A stretch of DNA of 64,000 nucleotides from Variovorax sp. (GTDB lineage: Bacteria; Pseudomonadota; Gammaproteobacteria; Burkholderiales; Burkholderiaceae_C): the NCBI GenBank assembly GCA_004210915.1, contig SEGS01000006.1:1-64000 (forward strand), written 5' to 3'. Position numbers and translations under genes: made by a program. The notes under the pieces are model-generated. The model searched no databases. It had not been told where the DNA came from and saw nothing but the letters and a program-made list of their open reading frames with translations. Of the stretch, positions 17,597-26,700 are shown piece after piece (positions within the stretch are counted from its first letter, which is position 1; each line of letters begins with the position of its first letter).

Positions 17597-18792
17597 GGTG
17601 GCCCTCCGGGCGGCGCCACGGATTGCACCAGCGGCGAGGCCGACAGCAACGCGAGTCCACCCACCGGATCGGCGAGGCGCACGCGCCAGCGGCCCTGCCC
17701 GTCGGGGCCGCCCACCAGTTCGGCCGGAATCGATTGCAGCAGCGCGCCGGTCTGCTCGATGCGCACGCCCGGTTGCCACTGCACCAGCAGCTCGGGCGCC
17801 GCCACCGCGGCAGGCACGACGGGTGTCGAGCGGAACCGGACCTCGTCTTCGTCGGAGCGGGCGCCGAGGAGGCCCACGTTCTGCACCACGACCACCAGCG
17901 CCAGCACGGCGAAGGCCGGCCGCACCCACTGATCGACTGCGAACCAGCCGCGCACGCGTTCCCACAACCCGCTTTCGCGGCCAGGGCGCGGGGACGCTGG
18001 CGCGGCGGCGTCGCGCTGACGGGCGGCAGTGCCATCGGCCGACGGGCCTGACAAGCTTGACGACACCGACGCGACCGGTACAGCGAGCGGCCGGGCCGCC
18101 TCGCGGTACAGCGACTGGTAGTCCGTGCGCGGGTCGTCAATGCCCAACGGCGTGCCCGACAGCACGGAGAACACGCCGCCCGCGGTGCGCAGTGCGATGC
18201 GCCCGGGCTCGGGCTCGATGGGCAGCGGCAGCTGCGCCGCCCACTCGTCGTGCACCGCGCGGATCGCCGCCAGCCGCGTGGCCGACACCTCGCCGAGCAC
18301 GCGCGCGCAGAGTTGCGGCGCCTGTCGGAGGGTGAGCGCGTTCCAGGTCTGGACCAGGCCGAACATCGGCTCGAAAGGCTCGTCTTCCGGCTCCAGCAGC
18401 ACGTCGAACGCGCCGGCCCAGTCGGCTTCGCTCGCGGCCAGCCAGCCTTGCCACAGGTCACCCTGCACGCACTTGTCGAGCAGCACGCCCAGCAGGCGCC
18501 CTTCGTGCAGCACGCTCACCAGCCGGCCCGGCGCCCAGCGCGCGGAGAAGCCGCGCGCGGCCACCGCTTCGCGGCGCTGTGCGAGCTCGGTCAGCGGCAG
18601 CAGCAGGTGCTGCGCGTCCGCGGCATCGGTGGCCGACGGCGCGGGCATGCGGCGCGCGTCCGCGCCGGGGCCAGGACCGGTGATGACATGGGCCTGGTGG
18701 GGGTCGCTCGCCGCCTTCGCGCCCTCATCGGGCACGAAGGCGCTGCGGATAAGGCTCAGCGGGGGCCAGAGTTCGTGGGCGGGATGGGCCAT
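17593..18792 (-). CDS. Single-span membrane protein following the sigma-like gene (function unknown)
   Basis: I do not recognise a named family. The 399-residue product has a cytoplasmic-type N-terminal region (~280 residues, with LPLTELAQRREAVAARGFSA and a block near FEPMFGLVQTWNALTL). One clear membrane helix follows (FAVLALVVVVQNVGLLGA, about 281-300), then a ~95-residue exported C-terminal part ending SPLVQSVAPPGGPP. Lying directly after a sigma-factor-like gene and before a secreted protease, it has the topology expected of an anti-sigma or sensor protein, but no zinc-binding anti-sigma motif is seen. ATG 18792 has AGGAA upstream; the longer open frame to 19170 overlaps the sigma-like gene. 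Confidence 0.7.
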   Translation of the reverse strand: MAHPAHELWPPLSLIRSAFVPDEGAKAASDPHQAHVITGPGPGADARRMPAPSATDAADAQHLLLPLTELAQRREAVAARGFSARWAPGRLVSVLHEGRLLGVLLDKCVQGDLWQGWLAASEADWAGAFDVLLEPEDEPFEPMFGLVQTWNALTLRQAPQLCARVLGEVSATRLAAIRAVHDEWAAQLPLPIEPEPGRIALRTAGGVFSVLSGTPLGIDDPRTDYQSLYREAARPLAVPVASVSSSLSGPSADGTAARQRDAAAPASPRPGRESGLWERVRGWFAVDQWVRPAFAVLALVVVVQNVGLLGARSDEDEVRFRSTPVVPAAVAAPELLVQWQPGVRIEQTGALLQSIPAELVGGPDGQGRWRVRLADPVGGLALLSASPLVQSVAPPGGPP

Positions 18793-18820
18793 GGCGCTTG
18801 TTCCTGAATGGGGTATGTCT

Positions 18821-19585
18821 TCAGGCGTAAGACGCTTCAGCGCCGAGGATTTTGAAAACCTGCAGGATCGCGGCCATGTTGTCGGGGTCGATCTCGATGC
18901 CCAGGGTCCCGCTGAGCCACTGGCCGAGCGTGGTGCGCGCGTAGTCGGCCGTGAGCCCGGCCCGCTTGTGCACCAGCCCCAGGCGGCCTGCGCGGTAGTG
19001 GTACGAGGCGATCGCGTGGCGCGACGCGATGCCCGACAAGCCACCCTCCGCTTCCTGGCCAAAGCCTTCGCACAGCAGCAGGCGCTCGGGCTCTGGCAGG
19101 CCGGCGATGAAGCTGCGCGCCGCGCGCTGTACGGCTTCGGCGCTGAGCCCGTGATCGGCCAGCACCGCATCGGCGTCGTGGTGCGCGCCGAGCTGGTCTT
19201 CGAGTTGCGCCTCGGTGACTTCGTCGCCGATCGAAAGCTTCTTGCGGAAGGCGCTGGCGCGCGTGCAGTCGATCAGGTAGCGCCGGAAGTAGGCGCACAG
19301 GGCGAAGGCGTTCGAGGGCGCGCTGTGGCTGCCCCGGTCGCGTGCGCCGCTGTCGTCGGCCTCGTCGGGGTCGGCATCGAGCCGCAGCACCTTGACGTAG
19401 ATGAACTGCGCCACCAGCTCCTGCCGCCCTTCGCCGAGCGCATGCAGCTCGGGTGGGTTGCAGGCCTTGAGCGCGCCGCCGACGATGCGGTACATCTCGC
19501 CCATCTCGTTCGACGACAGCGTCTGCCGCCGGCGCCACAGGCGCGCCAGCTCACCGCTTTCCTGGGACGAGAGGGTTTCCTGCAC
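18821..19585 (-). CDS. Sigma-70-family-like (ECF type) protein
   Basis: The 254-residue protein shows a region-2-like stretch (ELVAQFIYVKVLRLDAD, then ALCAYFRRYLIDCTRAS). After an acidic linker comes a region-4-like helix-turn-helix part (FIAGLPEPERLLLCEGF, LSGIASRHAIASYHYRAGRL). About 45 extra residues follow at the C-terminus. The match is weak and made by eye, so a non-sigma HTH protein is possible. GTG 19585 lies 12 bases after the mltA stop with no clear ribosome site, suggesting coupling; the first internal ATG (MGEMYRI) would remove the N-terminus. It could direct expression of the T6SS or of the caspase block. Confidence 0.5.
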   Translation of the reverse strand: MQETLSSQESGELARLWRRRQTLSSNEMGEMYRIVGGALKACNPPELHALGEGRQELVAQFIYVKVLRLDADPDEADDSGARDRGSHSAPSNAFALCAYFRRYLIDCTRASAFRKKLSIGDEVTEAQLEDQLGAHHDADAVLADHGLSAEAVQRAARSFIAGLPEPERLLLCEGFGQEAEGGLSGIASRHAIASYHYRAGRLGLVHKRAGLTADYARTTLGQWLSGTLGIEIDPDNMAAILQVFKILGAEASYA

Positions 19586-19597
19586 GGCAACGAAGCG

Positions 19598-21193
19598 TCA
19601 GTCGTCGACGCACTGGCCCTCGACCGGCACCAGGCATTGCGGCAGGTTGCCACCGACCGCGCCGCCGCGAGTGCGCAGCGACGAAGTGGCCGCGGCCGCC
19701 ACGGCCAGTCCGCGCGGCAGCAGGATCCAGAGCTGGCCGCGCTCCTTCATGCGGCGCGCGTTGGTCGCGGCCTGCGTGCCGTTGCCGAAGAAATAGTCGG
19801 CCCGCACCGCGCCGCGGATCGCACCGCCGGTGTCCTGCGCAATGGTCAGGCGTTGCATCGGCGCGCCGGTGCCGGGCGTGCGGGTCGACACGAACACCGG
19901 GTAGCCCAGCGGCGTGCTGCGCGGATCGACCGCGATCGAGCGGCCCGCCGACAGCGGCACGCCGAAGGCACCGACCGGACCGCCGGCACTGGCCGCGGCC
20001 TCGCGGAAGAACACGTAGCTCGGGTCCTTGATGCCCGAGCCGATCACCGGGCCGGCGGTGCGGCGACCGGGCACCACGACAGCGCCGCTGGCGGTCGGTC
20101 GGGCCAGGGTGAAGCCGCGGGTGCGGATCACCGAGGTGTCGTTCGTGTCGTCGTCCTCGCCATCGTCCAGCTGCAGCTCGATCGCGCCGCCGCGCACCTT
20201 GACGGCGCTGCGCGCCTTGCCCGAAGAGGCCTGCGCCAGCGTCGGGCGGAACGGCTGACCGTTCTGCTCGGCATAGGCGATGCGGACCACATCGCCGTTC
20301 TGCAGGCGAATGCGGCCCGAGCCCTGGATCTGCATCTCGTAGAGCGCGGTCGCGCTGTTGACGAAGGCCAGCACCTTGGCGTTGGGCGCGCCCTTGGTCT
20401 CGATCTCTTCGCGCGTGAAGTAGGGCAGCAGGGTGCGACCTTCGATGCGCAGGCGCACCTTGCGGTCTAGCGTGTCGCGCGTGATGCCCGACAGGTCGAG
20501 CGCGTAGAGGCCCGGTGCGCCCATGTCTCGCGTGTTGAGGCCGGCCTGCACCGTGACGGTGTTGCCCTGCACCCGCGCAGCCACGACGCCGTTGCCCGGC
20601 GGCAGGCGGCGCGCATCGGCGAAGAGCATGTCTTCCGGCTGGCCGTAGACGGGGTAAATGAAGGGCGGCGAATAGGTGCGGCTGCCGCTGATCTCGGGCT
20701 CGAAATAGCCCGTCACCACGCCGTCGGGCTTGCGGTCGTCGTCGCGGATCTGGTAGGCGGAGAACTCGCGCTCGAAGAAGGTACGGATGCCCGGACCGTT
20801 CTTGCCATCGACCCGGGCCGCACGATCGCAGACCTCTTTCCATTCGGCGCCGCGGCCGGTGAGCACTTTGCAGCTGCCCAGAAACGCGGGCCAGCCTTCG
20901 ACGAAGTCATCGCGGCCCCAGCCGGGCACGGCGTCGAAGCCGACCGCCGTGTAGGTGGCCAATTGGGTCGAGAAGGTGCGGGCCTGGCCGGCCACGCTGG
21001 CGCCCACGGCTGCAGGGCGGCCCGAGGGCGCCGATGGCGCGGCAGGTGCCGTCGCGACCGGCGCCGCGGGCGCGGACGTGGAGGCCGTGCCGTCGGCGGG
21101 CGGCGGCGTCCAGGCGCAGCCAGCGAGCGACACGGCGATGGCCGCGGCACTCCAGCGCAGCGTGGACGGGAAGGTGAACGATGGGTTGGTCAT
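19598..21193 (-). CDS. mltA: MltA-type lytic murein transglycosylase lipoprotein with unusual insert
   Basis: This 531-residue protein has a lipoprotein signal (VSLAGC, lipidated Cys26), a ~90-residue Ala/Pro linker, the MltA catalytic domain (GYFEPEISGSRTYSPPFIYP, GSGRIRLQNGDVVRIAYAEQ) and a C-terminal 3D domain (TPLGYPVFVSTR, IAQDTGGAIRGAVRADYF with the expected catalytic Asp). Residues ~327-380 replace the normal segment after NGQPFR with a different acidic stretch (LDDGEDDDTNDTS). The enzyme cuts peptidoglycan glycan strands. Inside a T6SS cluster it could open the wall for assembly. ATG 21193 has AAGGAG at good spacing, and this gene starts 57 bases after the kinase stop. Confidence 0.88.
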   Translation of the reverse strand: MTNPSFTFPSTLRWSAAAIAVSLAGCAWTPPPADGTASTSAPAAPVATAPAAPSAPSGRPAAVGASVAGQARTFSTQLATYTAVGFDAVPGWGRDDFVEGWPAFLGSCKVLTGRGAEWKEVCDRAARVDGKNGPGIRTFFEREFSAYQIRDDDRKPDGVVTGYFEPEISGSRTYSPPFIYPVYGQPEDMLFADARRLPPGNGVVAARVQGNTVTVQAGLNTRDMGAPGLYALDLSGITRDTLDRKVRLRIEGRTLLPYFTREEIETKGAPNAKVLAFVNSATALYEMQIQGSGRIRLQNGDVVRIAYAEQNGQPFRPTLAQASSGKARSAVKVRGGAIELQLDDGEDDDTNDTSVIRTRGFTLARPTASGAVVVPGRRTAGPVIGSGIKDPSYVFFREAAASAGGPVGAFGVPLSAGRSIAVDPRSTPLGYPVFVSTRTPGTGAPMQRLTIAQDTGGAIRGAVRADYFFGNGTQAATNARRMKERGQLWILLPRGLAVAAAATSSLRTRGGAVGGNLPQCLVPVEGQCVDD

Positions 21194-21250
21194 GGAAAGA
21201 CTCCTTGTCTTGATTGCGTCGGCCCGGACAGGCCCATGCTGTTCAGACGA

Positions 21251-23149
21251 TTACTTCTCGACGATTTCGAAATGCGCGGTGCCATAGACGTCCTTGCAGG
21301 GCGCACCGGGCGCGCACACCGGCTTGCCCAGCAGCGGCGAGGCGCCGTTGCCGCGCGCGGCCTCCAGTGCCGACAACACGGTCACGGGGAACTGCGGGAA
21401 GACGCCGTCGTTCTGCACGCCGGCGGCACTGAAGTCGCGCTCGTGTTCGCTGACGAGCACGGCGAAATGGTTGGCACCGGGCGGCCCGCCGGCGTTCATC
21501 GGCCACGAGGCGCGCGGCAAGGACAGCGAGGCGCCCGCGGCGATCTTGTTGTACTTGTCCAGCAGGTTGGGAAAAAGCAGGAACATCTCGCCGCCGCTGG
21601 ACAGGAGGAAGACGTAGACGAAGCCTTCGCGTTGGCTGCTGATGTCGAAGGCCAGCTTGTCCTTGCCGATCTGCACTTCGGCCTTGCCGGCCCTGGCTGT
21701 GACGCCGAAGCCGGGCGTCGCGCCGTCGGCCAACGACTGCAGCGATTGCGCCGGCGTGCGCGGCGCGGCCGGCGCAGGCGGTGGCGGTGCGGGTGCCTGC
21801 GCGACAGGCGCATCGATCGGCGGAGGCGCGGCGGCGACCGGCGGCGCGGGCGCGGGCGCATCGCTCGACCTGCCCATCACCCACCAGCCACCGCCGGCGG
21901 CCAGCACCGCGACCGCGGCGACCGACGCCAGGATCGCCGGCATCCGGTTCTTCGGCTGGCCGGTCGGCGACCCGCTCGTTCCTGCGGCAGCGGGCGCTGG
22001 CGCGCGGCCCGGCGTCGGCGCCCGCGCACCGGCTGGCACGGGCGCTGGCCGCACCGGCATCACCGTCTGCCCGCCGTCGAGGTCCAGCGCGGCGCGCAGT
22101 TCGGCCATCGACTGCGGCCGCGACTCGGGTCGCACGCCCAGGCCGGCGTCGATCGCCTCCAGCAGACGCAGGCTGTAACGCTGACGCAGGATGTCGTTGC
22201 CCGCCAGCGGCACATAGCTGTCGGCCAGCAGCCGCGCGACCGACGGCGGCGGCGCGCGCCCGCAGACCGCCACGTGCATCACCGCGGCGAGCGCGTAGAC
22301 ATCGGTCCACGCGCCCTGCGACATGTCGGGCATCTCGGCGTACTGCTCGATCGGCGCGTAGCCGGGTTTCAGAATGACCGTGATGGCCTGCGTCTTGTCG
22401 GTGATCACGCGGCGCGCGGCGCCGAAGTCGAGCACCACGGGCCGGCCCGATTCCTCGAGCAGGATGATGTTGTCGGGTGCGATATCGCGGTGGTAGCAGT
22501 TGGCGCGGTGCATCACGGCCAACGCCTGCGTGACGCCGTCCATGATGCGCATCAGCCAGCCTTCGTCGACACCGCCGGGGATCGCGGCCAGCGCCTGGCG
22601 CAACGTGTCGCCGCGGTAGAACGGCATCACCATGTAGGTGGTGCCGCGCTCCTGCCAGAAACGGTAGACCTTGAGCAGCGACGGATGGTCGAACTGCGCG
22701 AGCAGGCGGGCCTCGTTGATGAAGCTGCGCATGCCCAGGTCGAAGGTCTCGCGGTGCCGCTCCGACAGCGGCACGACGCTGCCATCCGCCTGCCGGGTCG
22801 ACAGGGACGTCGGCAGGTATTCCTTGACGGCCACCACGCGCTCGAGCGTGTGGTCCCACGCTTCGTAGACCACGCCGAAACCGCCCTGCCCGATCGCCCG
22901 CGTGATCTCGAACTCGGCCAGGCGACTGCCCACGGCCAGCAGGCCCGCATCGTTGCCTTCCGGTGCGGGCGCGGGCGCCGCGGCGCCACTCGAAGCGAAC
23001 GCCGTTCCGCTGCCGGAGATCACGGTCGCGCCGTCGGCGGCTGCGTCGGGAGCTGCATCGGCCGGCGCGACCGGCGCAACCGCGAGACGGCCCATCACTT
23101 CGGTGCGCTCGGCCGGGTCGGGTGGGTGCTTGTCGGGCGCATCGCTCAC
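21251..23149 (-). CDS. PpkA-like Ser/Thr protein kinase with membrane anchor and DUF4384
   Basis: The 632-residue protein has an acidic N-terminus and a protein kinase domain at ~85-345. Its motifs are the Gly loop GQGGFGVVYE, VAVKEYLP, HRDIAPDN catalytic loop, LDFGAAR and GYAPIEQY. A Pro-rich linker, one membrane helix near residues 400-425 and a periplasmic DUF4384-like C-terminus (REGFVYVFLLSSGGEMFLLFPN) follow. All catalytic residues are present. Known PpkA kinases phosphorylate an FHA partner to trigger T6SS firing, and such a partner (tagH) is at the left edge. No PppA-type phosphatase is seen in the window. The ATG overlaps the tagF stop (ATGA). Confidence 0.9.
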   Translation of the reverse strand: MSDAPDKHPPDPAERTEVMGRLAVAPVAPADAAPDAAADGATVISGSGTAFASSGAAAPAPAPEGNDAGLLAVGSRLAEFEITRAIGQGGFGVVYEAWDHTLERVVAVKEYLPTSLSTRQADGSVVPLSERHRETFDLGMRSFINEARLLAQFDHPSLLKVYRFWQERGTTYMVMPFYRGDTLRQALAAIPGGVDEGWLMRIMDGVTQALAVMHRANCYHRDIAPDNIILLEESGRPVVLDFGAARRVITDKTQAITVILKPGYAPIEQYAEMPDMSQGAWTDVYALAAVMHVAVCGRAPPPSVARLLADSYVPLAGNDILRQRYSLRLLEAIDAGLGVRPESRPQSMAELRAALDLDGGQTVMPVRPAPVPAGARAPTPGRAPAPAAAGTSGSPTGQPKNRMPAILASVAAVAVLAAGGGWWVMGRSSDAPAPAPPVAAAPPPIDAPVAQAPAPPPPAPAAPRTPAQSLQSLADGATPGFGVTARAGKAEVQIGKDKLAFDISSQREGFVYVFLLSSGGEMFLLFPNLLDKYNKIAAGASLSLPRASWPMNAGGPPGANHFAVLVSEHERDFSAAGVQNDGVFPQFPVTVLSALEAARGNGASPLLGKPVCAPGAPCKDVYGTAHFEIVEK

Positions 23150-23778
23150 GCGCTGTCCTCCTGAGTGGTCGTCAGGGTCTCGCTGCCGATGCCGAACAGC
23201 GCATCGAATTGCTCGCCGCGTGGCAAGCCCATGCAGGTCTGGCGAACACCGTCAGGCGCGGCCGGGTCGGCGAGCCAGAGCGAGGCGCCGAAGCCAGGGA
23301 GCGCGAGCGTGTCGAGCGCAGCGTTCGCCGCGTCGGCATCGCCGGGCGCCGCATCGAAAGTCCGCGCGAGCAAGGCGTCGAAACGCTCCGCATCGAGATC
23401 GCCCTCGAGCCCCTGCAGGGCAGCGGCGACCGCGCGGGCCCACCACTGCTGCGCGGCGGCCAGCGCAGGCGCATCGAGCTGCCCCGGCGCACCGGCCAGC
23501 GGCGCGGCGATCGCGAACGGAAAGTAGCGGCCGACGCCATCGACGGAGGGCATCAGCACACCGATCCAGACCTCTGCATCGACCACCTGCGGCCCCAGCA
23601 CGAAACACCAGAGCGGCGCGTCGAGATAGCTCGCGGTCCAGTCGGCATGCCGGTCGCGCATGCGCGCCAGGCCGGTCTGCAGCCAGTGGTCCCACCCTTC
23701 GCGGAAAGACGGCGGCAAGCGCCGGTGCGCGAAGTCGCCCATGCCCGGGAGCTTGCCGAACCAGCCGGGCGTCTGCAT
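23146..23778 (-). CDS. tagF: TagF, post-translational repressor of T6SS
   Basis: This 210-residue protein begins MQTPGWFGKLPGMGDFAHRR, the family signature, and contains FREGWDHWL and PLWCFVLGP. TagF proteins restrain T6SS assembly through the FHA/threonine-phosphorylation pathway; here it sits directly before the kinase gene and after tssM. The ATG at 23778 shares one base with the tssM stop (TGATG), and its own stop overlaps the kinase start. No C-terminal PppA fusion is present. Confidence 0.92.
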   Translation of the reverse strand: MQTPGWFGKLPGMGDFAHRRLPPSFREGWDHWLQTGLARMRDRHADWTASYLDAPLWCFVLGPQVVDAEVWIGVLMPSVDGVGRYFPFAIAAPLAGAPGQLDAPALAAAQQWWARAVAAALQGLEGDLDAERFDALLARTFDAAPGDADAANAALDTLALPGFGASLWLADPAAPDGVRQTCMGLPRGEQFDALFGIGSETLTTTQEDSA

Positions 23779-26700
23779 CACAGGCTGCCCGGGCACGAGA
23801 ACTCGCGCAGTTCGCGCAGGCGGATCGGGTGCTGCACGCTGTTGGTGGTGACTTCGAAGCGGGTGCGGCGCGCGCCGATCTGGAAGGTGATGAAGAACTT
23901 CTCGGGCGCATCGCCGGCTTCGAGTTGGCCGTCGTCGAGCGCGCGGAACAGCGCCCACGGCCCGTCGACCGCCATGCCGGAACTGCCGGTGGTCGAGGGC
24001 GGGCTGACCTGCACGCGCACCTGGTTGCTGCCCTTCGGACCCGGCCATTGCACCGCCATCGGGACCACCGGGCCGTGCGCGTACTTCACGAGTTGGCCGT
24101 CGACGTCGAGGATGAACTGCGTGATGCCCGCGTCCATCTCGACCGGCTTGAAGTCCAGCCGCATGCCCGGGGTGCGCCCGCCGGAGCGGAAGAAGATGTC
24201 GCGGATGCGTGCCGCGCGCTCGAACTGCGCGAGCGCCGACGCGCTGGCCGCGGCGCGCTCGGCGACCGGCTTGTAGCGCCACGGACGCGCGCTGGTGTCG
24301 ACCAGCGTGGCGAGCCGCTTCTGGAAGAACTCGTCCATCAGCCCGCCCGGGCCGAACATCTTGCCGAAGTCCTCGGGCAGCACATCGCGCTTGCTGTTGC
24401 CGACGAAGGGGTAGCGGCCTGCAATGGCGCTCTGGCAGAACTCGGTGACCGGCCGCAGGTCCTGGCTCAAGGTGCTGCGTTCCGCGTCCTGTGCCTGCGC
24501 CGCGCCGGACTGGCTCAGGCCCTCGATCATCGTGCGCACCGGCTCGGGCAAGCGGCCCGCATCCGACTTGAGCTTGCCCGCCACGTCGCCCGGCGGCGGC
24601 GAGGTCCGGCCCTTGACCGCCGTGTCGACCGCCGTCAGGTAGACGTACACCTCGTTGAAGAGCTTGAGCGCATCGTCGATCGGCGCGGGGCCGTTCGGCG
24701 TGGCCGGCGTCACGAGCAGGCGCAGCGGTTCGAAGCGGTCGTCGACGATGCTTTCCACGCGCTTGCCCGTGGCCGCGGGGCGGTTCGGGTCGCCGCCGAA
24801 CAAATCGCCCAGCCGCTGGCCGGCGCTGCGCACCGTCTCGCCGGCGCGGGCCACGGCATCCTTGTTCGTATCGGCCGGGATCAGCGTGGTTTCCTTGACC
24901 ACCGCGCGCAGGTAATTGGTCAGCGGCGATGACGCGCCCGAAAGGATGCGCGCGGTCTCGATGTTCTTTTCCAGCCCGGTGCCGCGCGTCAGCCGCACGT
25001 CGGCCAGCAGGGCCTCCCAGACCTTCACGTACTCGGCCAGGTAGAGCCGGCGCACGCGGTCGGTCAGTTCGCCCAGTGCGGCGGCCTCGCGCACGCGGTC
25101 GGCGGCCGAGCGCTCCTGGCCCAGCACCCAGGGCTCTTCCTGCGCGAGCAGGCCCGAGACCAGCGTCACCTCGGACTGGAAGCGCTTGTGATACCCGTCA
25201 TAGGTGAACATGCCGGGCACGCCTTCGGTCAGCGGCTTGCCGCTGATGCGCTGGAACACCAGCGGCCCCGAAGGCCCCGCGGCGGTGGCCACGCTGAAGG
25301 CCGGGATGTCGGCGCCCAGCCGCTGGCGCTTGAGCCGGCTGAAGATGCGCGCTTCGAGCGGGTAGCTGGCGAGCACGGCGCGCACGCTGCGCACCAGGTT
25401 CTCGTCCATCTTGAGCGGCGAGCGCGGCGGGCCCTGCGCGATCAGCACGTCGAGCTGGTCTTCGAGCGCGCGGCGCTGGTCTTCGGGAATGCCGCGATCG
25501 AGGCTGCGCGACCAGTCGAGCGTGATCCACGCGCGCAGCGCCTCGGCGTCGAAACGCTCGGGCTGGTGGAGCATCAGGTAGCTCTTGAGCGCCTCGTAGC
25601 TGTACTCGAGGTTGTCTTTCTGCGCGGTGCGCAACTGGTCCTCGAGCCGCTTGGCCAGCTGCGGCAGGAAGGTGTCGTTGAGCGCACGCTGGTGCGTGAG
25701 CATGGCCGCGGCATCGAGCTTGTCGCCCTGGTAGAGGCCCAGCGTCATGGCCAGCGGTGCATCGCCCTGGCGGTTCTCGGGCGTCTGCCAGATGTTGCGC
25801 AGGCCCTGCAGCACCGGCGCCACTTCGACCAGGTTCTGCACGCGCGCGGGCAGCGCCGCCAGCGTTTGCCGCGCAGGCTCGACGCGCGCTTCCACGGCCT
25901 TCAGGTAGTTGAGGTTCTGCAGCGTGCTGTAGCCCCAGGCCGCGAGCAGGCCCACGGTGAACAGGCTCATCGCCGCGACCGCTGCGACGCGCACCGTGTG
26001 GCGACGCCGCTCCAGCTTGACGTCGGCACCGGCCAGCCGCTGCTCGGGGAACACCACGTCGCGCAGCAAGGCCGTGAGGAAGTAGCTGCGGCCGCTGCTC
26101 TTTTGCGGCGCCAGCATGGCGCGTTCGAGCCCGAAGCTGCGCGCGAGGCTGCCCATCACGCGATCGATCGGGCTGCCCTCTTGCGTCCCGCTGGTGAAAT
26201 ACACGCCGCGCACCCACGGCGGCTGCGCAAAACGCGAGCCGGTGAACACTTGGTCGAGCAGATCCGATAGCAAGGGGCCGACCGCGCCGAACTGCGCCGG
26301 GAAGCCGAAGATCGCGGCGCGGCGCGTGCCGTCGGGCTCGCGTTGCATGCGTGCGATCAGGCCGTCGTTCACGCGGTCGTGCAGCAACGCGAACTCGCGC
26401 TGAAACGCCGTCGCGAGCCCCTTCTCATCGACCTGCGAACCGTCTTCGGGTGGCAGGGTGAAGCCGAACACCTGCGCGCGCTGTTCCTTGCCGAGGTCAT
26501 CGAAATAGTCGGTGAAGCCGTAGAGCAGGTCGCTCTTGGTCACCAGCACGTACACCGGCAGCCGGGTCGTGAGCTTGGCGTCGAGCTCCAGCAAGCGGGC
26601 GCGGATCGAGGCCGCCAGCGCGGTGCGCTGCTCGACACCCTGGCTCAGCAGGTCCGCCACGCTCACGGTCAGGAACACGCCGTTAAGCGGGCGCCGTGGG

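Noticed and set aside
15602-17932. 776-residue plus-strand open frame
   Set aside because: Antisense to the caspase-like gene; no ribosome site or recognisable domain.
18125-20470. 781-residue plus-strand open frame
   Set aside because: Antisense to the membrane-protein, sigma-like and mltA genes; composition typical of a shadow.
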